Assembly: GCF_001887355.1 (NCBI RefSeq)
Contig: NZ_MPIN01000032.1
Span: 1-45,708, forward strand
Source of the DNA: Cystobacter ferrugineus
GTDB lineage: Bacteria; Myxococcota; Myxococcia; Myxococcales; Myxococcaceae
DNA: 45,708 nt
Direction of reading: 5' to 3'
A program made the position numbers and the translations under genes. This document shows positions 39,081-45,708 of this stretch, in pieces; position 1 is the first letter of the stretch; every line of letters begins with the position of its first letter. The notes below the pieces were generated by a model that saw only the letters and a program-made list of their open reading frames with translations, did not search any database and had not been told where the DNA came from.

Positions 39081-39562
39081 GCAACAAGAGCCAGGTGGAG
39101 GTCGAGTCCCGCGTCATCCACGGTGCGCATGGCGTGTCGGCCGAGGAGGACCACATCCTCACCGGCAAGATAATGCAGGTGGGTATCGGCTCCATCATCA
39201 TCTTCATCGTGGGCGGAATCTGGGCCTGGCGCCTGCAGGTGGCGACCACGAACGAGTTCGCCCCCGAGGGTGCCGCGCCCATCCCGGCGCTGATCACCCC
39301 GGACAAGGAGCACCGCACGGCGTACGAGATCGGCATCGTCAACCAGCGCCTGTTCCAGCAGGACACGCACGCCGAGGAGAAGATCCGCGCCCAGCAGGAG
39401 GCTCTGGACAAGGGCTACGCGGAAGATCGTAACGTGGTGTCGCGTACCCCGTTGAATCAGGCGATGGACCAGGTCATCGCCCAGCAGGCGGCCGCGCGCC
39501 AGCAGCGTGCGGCGCCCGCGCCCACCCCCGAGCCGCAACCCACGCCGGCTCCCCAGCCGTAG
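39077..39562 (+). CDS. Small single-helix membrane protein of the act-cta operon
   Basis: The product has 161 residues. There is one membrane helix (about 35-51, VGIGSIIIFIVGGIWAW), preceded by a short cytoplasmic segment with HGAHGVSAEEDH. The outer part includes TAYEIGIVNQRLFQQDTHAEEKIRAQQEALDKGY, probably helical, and ends in a low-complexity Ala/Gln/Pro tail (APAPTPEPQPTPAPQP). There is no CxxCH, so no heme. Its start overlaps the actF stop (ATGA), so it is made in step with the complex. It may be the accessory subunit called ActG/ActH in other bacteria or an assembly factor that bridges to the oxidase; sequence alone cannot decide. Confidence 0.75.
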   Translation: MSNKSQVEVESRVIHGAHGVSAEEDHILTGKIMQVGIGSIIIFIVGGIWAWRLQVATTNEFAPEGAAPIPALITPDKEHRTAYEIGIVNQRLFQQDTHAEEKIRAQQEALDKGYAEDRNVVSRTPLNQAMDQVIAQQAAARQQRAAPAPTPEPQPTPAPQP

Positions 39563-39589
39563 TGTCACGGCAGTAGAGGAAGAAGCACG

Positions 39590-40459
39590 ATGTACACCCC
39601 CTCCTCGTCCAAGCCCATGCGCGCCGCCACGGCGGCGCTCGTCCTGGCGCTCGGCATCGCGACCCCTGCGTTCGCGCTGCCGGGCGGCGGTCGCACGCCT
39701 CAGAGCATCATAGATGCGCAGTCCGACGCCCCTCCGCAACTCAAAGGCGTGGACGTGCAGGAGCATCTGGGCGAGCTGGCGCCGCTGGAGACAGCGTTCA
39801 CCGACTCGTCGGGCAAGCCGGTGCACCTGCGCGACGTGTTGCCGCGCACGCGCCCGGTGCTGCTCACGCTCGTGTATTACAACTGCCCCCTGCTCTGTAA
39901 CCTCGTCATCAACGAGCAGATCCGCACCATGCGCGAGCTGGGCCTGGTGCTGGGCAAGGACTACGAGGCGGTGACGGTGAGCATCGATCCGCAGGACACG
40001 CCCGCGCAGAGCCTCGAGCGGCGCCGGCGCCACCTGCAGTCCATGGGCCTGCCGGAGACGGCTCCGTGGCACTTCCTCACGGGTACCCAGGAGAACATCC
40101 AGCAGCTCGCGGACGCGGTGGGATTCCAGTACACCTACGACGCGTCGACGCGGCAGTATGTGCACCCGGCCGTGGTGATGGTGCTCACCCCCGAGGGAGC
40201 CATCTCGCGCTACCTCTACGGCACGTCCTTCCAGGCCAAGGACATGAAGCTCGCCCTCCTCGAGGCCGCGGGAGGCCGGGTGGGCACCAGTTTTGATCGC
40301 ATCGTCCTGACCTGCTTCAAGTATGACACCGCCACCCGGCGGTACGGCTTCTACATCTTTGGATTCCTCCGGATAGGCGCGCTCATGGTGTTCGGCGCGC
40401 TCGCGAGCATGCTCGCCTACTACTGGAGGCGTGAGCTGAAGAAAGGCACAGCAGCATGA
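39590..40459 (+). CDS. SCO1/SenC/PrrC-type copper chaperone
   Basis: The product has 289 residues with a signal peptide (MRAATAALVLALGIATPAFA) and a thioredoxin-like domain carrying CPLLC (Cys99, Cys103) and His191 (QYVHPAVVMVL), the three copper ligands of the Sco family. A C-terminal helix (about 255-280, FLRIGALMVFGALASMLAYYW) anchors it, unlike most Sco proteins, which are held at the N-terminus. It most likely delivers copper to the CuA site of the oxidase subunit II encoded next. GAGGAAG precedes the ATG. The 3' end overlaps ctaC (ATGA). Confidence 0.93.
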   Translation: MYTPSSSKPMRAATAALVLALGIATPAFALPGGGRTPQSIIDAQSDAPPQLKGVDVQEHLGELAPLETAFTDSSGKPVHLRDVLPRTRPVLLTLVYYNCPLLCNLVINEQIRTMRELGLVLGKDYEAVTVSIDPQDTPAQSLERRRRHLQSMGLPETAPWHFLTGTQENIQQLADAVGFQYTYDASTRQYVHPAVVMVLTPEGAISRYLYGTSFQAKDMKLALLEAAGGRVGTSFDRIVLTCFKYDTATRRYGFYIFGFLRIGALMVFGALASMLAYYWRRELKKGTAA

Positions 40460-41488
40460 ACGAGTTGCTGAACAACATCCTGTTCCTGCCGGAGCAGGCC
40501 TCGACCTTCGCGGAGCGTGTGGACAGTCTCCACATCTTCGTCGTCACCGTGACGATGCTCAGTTCGTTCGCGGTGGGCACGGCGGCGCTCTACTTCTTCT
40601 TCCGCTACCGGCGCCGCACGGCGGAGCAGATGACGGAGTACGTGGTGCCGTCGGTGAAGACGGAGTTCCTCTTCGTCTCGCTGCCGCTCATCTTCTTCCT
40701 CACCTGGTTCGTCATCGGCTTCCGGGACTTCGTCTTCGTCACCACGCCGCCCAAGGACGCGATGGACGTCTACGTCATGGGCAAGCAGTGGATGTGGAAG
40801 TTCTCCTACCCGGAGGGCCCCAACGGGGTGAACGTGCTGCACGTGCCGGCCAACCGTCCGGTGCGTCTGCTCATCACCTCGCGTGACGTCATCCACTCCT
40901 TCTTCGTGCCGGCCTTCCGCATCAAGATGGACGCGGTGCCGGGGCGCTACACGCAGACCTGGTTCGAGGCCACCAAGCCCGGCACGTACCAGATCCTCTG
41001 CACCGAGTACTGCGGCCTGTCGCACTCGAAGATGCTCGGCGAGGTCGTGGTTCTCTCGCCCGAGGAGTGGGACGCGTGGCTCAAGGAGCAGCGCCGGGGA
41101 GACCTGGCCAACCGCCAGGACGCGCTGGCGGACCTGAGCCTGGCGCCGCCGCCGGCGCGCATGGCCGAGCAGGGCCAGAAGGTGGCCGCCGAGGTGGGCT
41201 GCTTCAAGTGCCACACCGTCAATGGTGAGCCGCACATCGGGCCGACGTTCCTGGGCATGTACGGCCGTCAGGAGACGCTGCAGGACGGCAACGACATCAT
41301 CGCGGACGAGGCGTACATCACCCAGTCCATGATGGACCCGGGAGCCCACCTGGTGTCGGGCTATCCCAACGCCATGCCCACCTTCCAGGGCAAGCTGACG
41401 GGGCCGCAGACCGCGGCGATCGTCGAATACATCAAGACTCTGCGCACTCCGGACATCCGCACCACCGGCGCTTCTCAAGGACCTGTCT

Positions 41489-41508
<20 letters not shown>
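40456..41508 (+). CDS. ctaC: Cytochrome c oxidase subunit II, caa3 type
   Basis: The product has 350 residues. Two membrane helices (about 26-48 and 70-90) precede the copper domain, with CuA ligands His147, Cys182, Cys186, His190 and Met193 in [14 protein letters not shown]-terminal cytochrome c domain follows with CFKCH at 249-253 and a methionine region ([13 protein letters not shown]), which makes this a caa3-type subunit that can accept electrons directly from alternative complex III. The 3' end overlaps ctaD by 20 bp. Confidence 0.96.
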
Positions 41509-43154
<1,646 letters not shown>

Positions 43155-43165
<11 letters not shown>

Positions 43166-43835
43166 TTCCGCCGCCCCGGCGCACCACGCGCCCGGGGTGC
43201 CCCCCGTGCCGACCGTCGCCGCCCACTTCGCCTCGCTCGACGTGCAGCAACACGCGGCGCGGCTGGGCATGTGGCTGTTCCTCGCCACGGAAATCCTGCT
43301 CTTCGCTGGTCTGTTCGTGTGCTACGCGAACTACCGCTTCATGTTCCCCGACGGGTTCGCGGCCGCCAGCCGTCACCTGGACCTGACGCTGGGCACCATC
43401 AACACGCTGGTGCTCATCACCTCGTCGTTCACCGCCGCCATGGCGGTGCACTACGCCAAGGAGGCGAAGAACCGGCAGGTGGTGGTGATGTTCATCCTCA
43501 CCATCCTCATGGCGCTCGGCTTCCTCGTCATCAAGTACTTCGAGTACTCGCACAAGATCCACGTGGGGCAGCTGCCCGGGCCGTACTTCACGGATCCGGA
43601 GCCGTCGCTGCAGGTGGCCGGCGTGCCGATGTACTTCACCATCTACTTCCTCTCGACGGGCCTGCATGGCTTCCACGTCATCATCGGCATGATCGTGCTG
43701 GCGTGGGTGGGGTTCAAGGCGAACCGCAACGAGTTCAGCGCCCGGAACTACACCGCCGTCGAGCTGGGCAGCATGTACTGGCACCTCGTCGACCTGGTGT
43801 GGATCTTCCTCTTCCCCATGCTGTACCTCATCTAA
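43155..43835 (+). CDS. ctaE: Cytochrome c oxidase subunit III
   Basis: The product has 226 residues with five or so membrane helices. The opening [28 protein letters not shown] and the end [19 protein letters not shown] and [25 protein letters not shown] are classic subunit III signatures. It stabilises subunit I and shapes proton uptake. The start overlaps the ctaD stop by 11 bp, and the next gene begins 15 bp downstream after a ribosome site (GAGAGG). Confidence 0.96.
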
Positions 43836-43850
43836 GAGAGGCCTCCGCTC

Positions 43851-44288
43851 ATGTCCGCGATAGCCAATGAATCATTCAAGGAAGCGCAGAACATGCAGGA
43901 GGAGCACCATGGTGGCGCGGCGAAGTACGCCATCATCTGGGCGGCGCTGATGGTGCTCACCGTCGTCACCGTCGTCACCGGCCGCATGCACCTGCCCAAC
44001 TGGGGCCTGGCGCTCGCGCTCGTCATCGCCTCGGTGAAGGGTGCGCTCGTGGCGCTCTACTTCATGCACCTGGCGGATCACCGCGGCGCCAACCGGATCG
44101 TGTTCATCACGTCCATGGTGTTCGTGGTGCTGATGCTGCTCTTCACCCTCTTCGACATCGGCACGCGCTTCCGGCCTGCGCTCGCCGCCAGCGGCACGCC
44201 GATCGCCTGGCCGGTGCAGACGGGTCAGTCCATGCCCTACTCCACCACGGGCACGAACGAGGCTCCCGAGCGGCGCTCGCACGAGTAG
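43851..44288 (+). CDS. ctaF: Cytochrome c oxidase subunit IV (caa3 type)
   Basis: The product has 145 residues with three membrane helices: YAIIWAALMVLTVVTVVTG, GLALALVIASVKGALVALYFMHL and VFITSMVFVVLMLLFTLFDI. The stretch VIASVKGALVALYFMHL is typical of the small fourth subunit of bacterial heme-copper oxidases. The hydrophilic tail (TGQSMPYSTTGTNEAPERR) is longer than usual. It is the last gene of the act-cta operon, and a strong intrinsic terminator follows 26 bp later. Confidence 0.93.
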   Translation: MSAIANESFKEAQNMQEEHHGGAAKYAIIWAALMVLTVVTVVTGRMHLPNWGLALALVIASVKGALVALYFMHLADHRGANRIVFITSMVFVVLMLLFTLFDIGTRFRPALAASGTPIAWPVQTGQSMPYSTTGTNEAPERRSHE

Positions 44289-44314
44289 TCGCCCAGCCAT
44301 CGTCTTCACTCTCG

Positions 44315-44357
44315 CGCGGCGCCGTGGACCCCGTCCCCGGCGCCGCGTTTTTCTTTT
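44315..44357 (+). terminator. Rho-independent terminator of the act-cta operon
   Basis: A perfect 10-bp GC stem (CGCGGCGCCG at 44315-44324, CGGCGCCGCG at 44338-44347, 13-nt loop) is followed at once by TTTTTCTTTT (44348-44357). It lies 26 bp after the ctaF stop and is the clearest intrinsic terminator in the window. Confidence 0.9.
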
Positions 44358-44379
44358 CCGGGCTATCCTCCCCACCGTC

Positions 44380-44670
44380 ATGGACTGCACCCGCTGTGGC
44401 GCCTGCTGCGTGGCGCCCGACATCGCCGCGCTCGACAAGCCCCTGGGCCTGCGCTGTCCGCACCTCGGCCCCGACAACCTGTGCACCGTCTATGAGCGGC
44501 GCCCCCAGGTGTGCCGCGACTACCAGCCCGACGCGGTGTGCCGCCTCATCGAGGCCCCCACTCTCGAGGAGCGCGTGCACAAGTACCTCGCCCTCTTCGA
44601 GCTGACGGCCGAGGCCGACGACGTGCGCCAGCGCGGTTGTTACTCGATGCGTCAAGCCCGCAGCGGGTGA
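44380..44670 (+). CDS. YkgJ-family cysteine-cluster protein
   Basis: The product has 96 residues. It opens with MDCTRCGACCVAPDIAALDK and goes on with LRCPHLGPDNLCTVYERRPQVCRDYQPDAVC, the CxxCGxCC ... C ... YxxRPxxCRxY pattern of the YkgJ/Fe-S-oxidoreductase-like group, which is thought to bind zinc or an iron-sulfur cluster. The function is not established. It has no clear ribosome site and lies 22 bp after the terminator, so it probably starts its own transcript. The YheT-like gene follows 13 bp later. Confidence 0.85.
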   Translation: MDCTRCGACCVAPDIAALDKPLGLRCPHLGPDNLCTVYERRPQVCRDYQPDAVCRLIEAPTLEERVHKYLALFELTAEADDVRQRGCYSMRQARSG

Positions 44671-44683
44671 TATCTGCCCGTCC

Positions 44684-45652
44684 GTGTCCTTCCAACCCAC
44701 CGAGCCCTTCGCTCCCGCACGCTTCCTCGCCTCGCCCAACGCGCAGACCATCTACGCCTCGCTCGTGCGCCCCACGCACGCCCCTCCCCTCAAGCGCGAG
44801 CGCTGGGAGCTGCCCGACGGGGACTTCGTCAACCTCGACTCCTTCGACGGGCCCCCGGGCGCCCCCCACCTCGTGGCCCTGCACGGCCTCGAGGGCTCCT
44901 CGCGCTCGGGCTACATGAACGTCACCCTCACCGGCGCCCAGGCGCTCGGCTGGGGCGCCACCGCCATCAACTTCCGCTCCTGCGGCGGGGAGACCAACCG
45001 GCTCGCGCGCTCCTACCACTCGGGTGACATCGAGGACGCGCTGTCGGTGATGCGCCACCTGCGCCAGCGTGTCACCGGCCCGCTCTACGCGGTGGGATTC
45101 TCGCTCGGTGCCAACGTGCTCCTGCGGCTGCTCGAGGACACGGGCGACAACTCGCCCGTGGATGCCGCCGCCGCCGTGAGCGCGCCCTACGACTTGAGCA
45201 TCTGCTCGAAGGCGATCGACGGGCCCGGCCCCTTCCAGAAGCTCTACCGCGACCGCTTCCTGCGCACCCTCAAGCAGAAGGCCCGCGAGAAGCTGCGCCT
45301 GTTCCCCGGCGCCTTCGACGGCGAGGCCCTGGAGCGCGCCCGCACCCTGCGCGCCTTCGACGATGCCGTCACCGCGCCGCTCCATGGCTTCCGCGACGCG
45401 GCCCACTACTACGAGGCGTCCTCCTCCGGCCCCCAGCTCCACGCCATCCGCCGCCCCACCCTGCTGCTGAGCGCCGAGGACGATCCCATCATCCCCGCCT
45501 CGACGATTCCCAAGGACGTGTCCGGCAACCCCCACCTGCACCGCGTGGTGACCGCCCAGGGCGGCCACGTCGGCTTCGTCGCCGGGGGTGTCCTCACCCC
45601 CCGCTTCTGGGGTGAAGCCCAGGTGCTGGCCTTCCTGTCCGCACAAAAATAA
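44684..45652 (+). CDS. Alpha/beta hydrolase, YheT family
   Basis: The product has 322 residues from a GTG at 44684. Marks of the YheT group are RFLASPNAQTIYASLVRP at the start, LVALHGLEGSSRSGYMN (oxyanion loop), NFRSCGGETNRLARSYHSGDIED and the nucleophile elbow YAVGFSLGANVLL (Ser140). The acid and histidine are likely in LLSAEDDPIIP and QGGHVGFV. These enzymes are esterase-like, and the natural substrate is unknown. The strong match to the family at the N-terminus supports the GTG, although no good ribosome site is seen. Confidence 0.92.
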   Translation: MSFQPTEPFAPARFLASPNAQTIYASLVRPTHAPPLKRERWELPDGDFVNLDSFDGPPGAPHLVALHGLEGSSRSGYMNVTLTGAQALGWGATAINFRSCGGETNRLARSYHSGDIEDALSVMRHLRQRVTGPLYAVGFSLGANVLLRLLEDTGDNSPVDAAAAVSAPYDLSICSKAIDGPGPFQKLYRDRFLRTLKQKAREKLRLFPGAFDGEALERARTLRAFDDAVTAPLHGFRDAAHYYEASSSGPQLHAIRRPTLLLSAEDDPIIPASTIPKDVSGNPHLHRVVTAQGGHVGFVAGGVLTPRFWGEAQVLAFLSAQK

Positions 45653-45658
45653 GAAGCC

Positions 45659-45678
45659 CGACCGGCCCCCACCGGTCG
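45659..45678 (+). terminator. Possible terminator after the YheT-family gene
   Basis: CGACCGG at 45659-45665 and CCGGTCG at 45672-45678 form a perfect 7-bp stem with a 6-nt loop, 6 nt after the stop codon. No T-run follows on the plus strand, so termination may be weak. On the minus strand the A-run ACAAAAATAA at about 45642-45651 would read as U-rich RNA, so it could serve a convergent gene beyond the window. Confidence 0.4.
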
Positions 45679-45708
45679 AGCTCCTCCTCGGGCCCCCCTC
45701 CTGTCCCG

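Overview
The window is high-GC DNA (mostly G or C at third codon positions) with many lipoprotein genes, a SitA-type lipoprotein, and an alternative complex III joined to a caa3 oxidase. Together these point to a myxobacterium, most likely of the Cystobacter/Archangium/Myxococcus side. No rRNA, tRNA, CRISPR array or complete insertion sequence was seen. Identifications come from reading motifs and family signatures; no database search was possible.

Layout. (1) 1-5042: a helix-turn-helix fragment cut by the window edge, then a minus-strand block: a SitA-like lipoprotein without its toxin end, an M49 metallopeptidase, a VOC protein, a CPBP membrane protease and an FAD amine oxidase-type enzyme. 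(2) 5215-9805: tryptophan operon trpD-trpC-trpF-trpB-trpA, its genes overlapping or nearly touching, preceded by a 46-codon remnant of a DAHP synthase. (3) 9812-13064: an RND/MMPL-type exporter (minus) and a histidine phosphatase (plus). (4) 13130-22475: a co-directional cluster of seven genes: two RCC1-propeller lipoproteins, a di-heme oxidoreductase, then, behind a promoter overlapped by a Fur-box-like sequence, an imelysin, a second di-heme oxidoreductase, a second imelysin and an HTTM (vitamin-K-carboxylase-like) membrane protein. (5) 22541-30854: assorted enzymes, including two DJ-1/PfpI proteins, a membrane/spermidine-synthase fusion, trpE-trpG (16 kb from the other trp genes), a Gre-like factor with a shortened coiled coil, a NADAR protein and an SDR enzyme. 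(6) 31452-44288: a 12-gene respiratory operon, actABCDEF, a small membrane protein, a Sco copper chaperone and caa3 oxidase subunits II-I-III-IV, closed by a strong rho-independent terminator. (7) 44380-45652: a YkgJ-type cysteine-cluster protein and a YheT-type hydrolase.

How they work together. The act/cta operon encodes a full quinol-to-oxygen branch: ActABCDEF oxidises quinol, and electrons pass through c-type hemes to the cytochrome c domain and CuA of the caa3 oxidase, with Sco delivering copper. TrpE/TrpG make anthranilate and TrpD/C/F/B/A carry it to tryptophan. The 13-22 kb cluster looks like an iron-responsive envelope system: six of its seven products carry lipoprotein signals, two are di-heme enzymes and two are imelysins. 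Its RCC1 part is the least familiar element and, with the DAHP synthase remnant, the short-tipped Gre factor and the toxin-less SitA-like gene, the most interesting part of the window.
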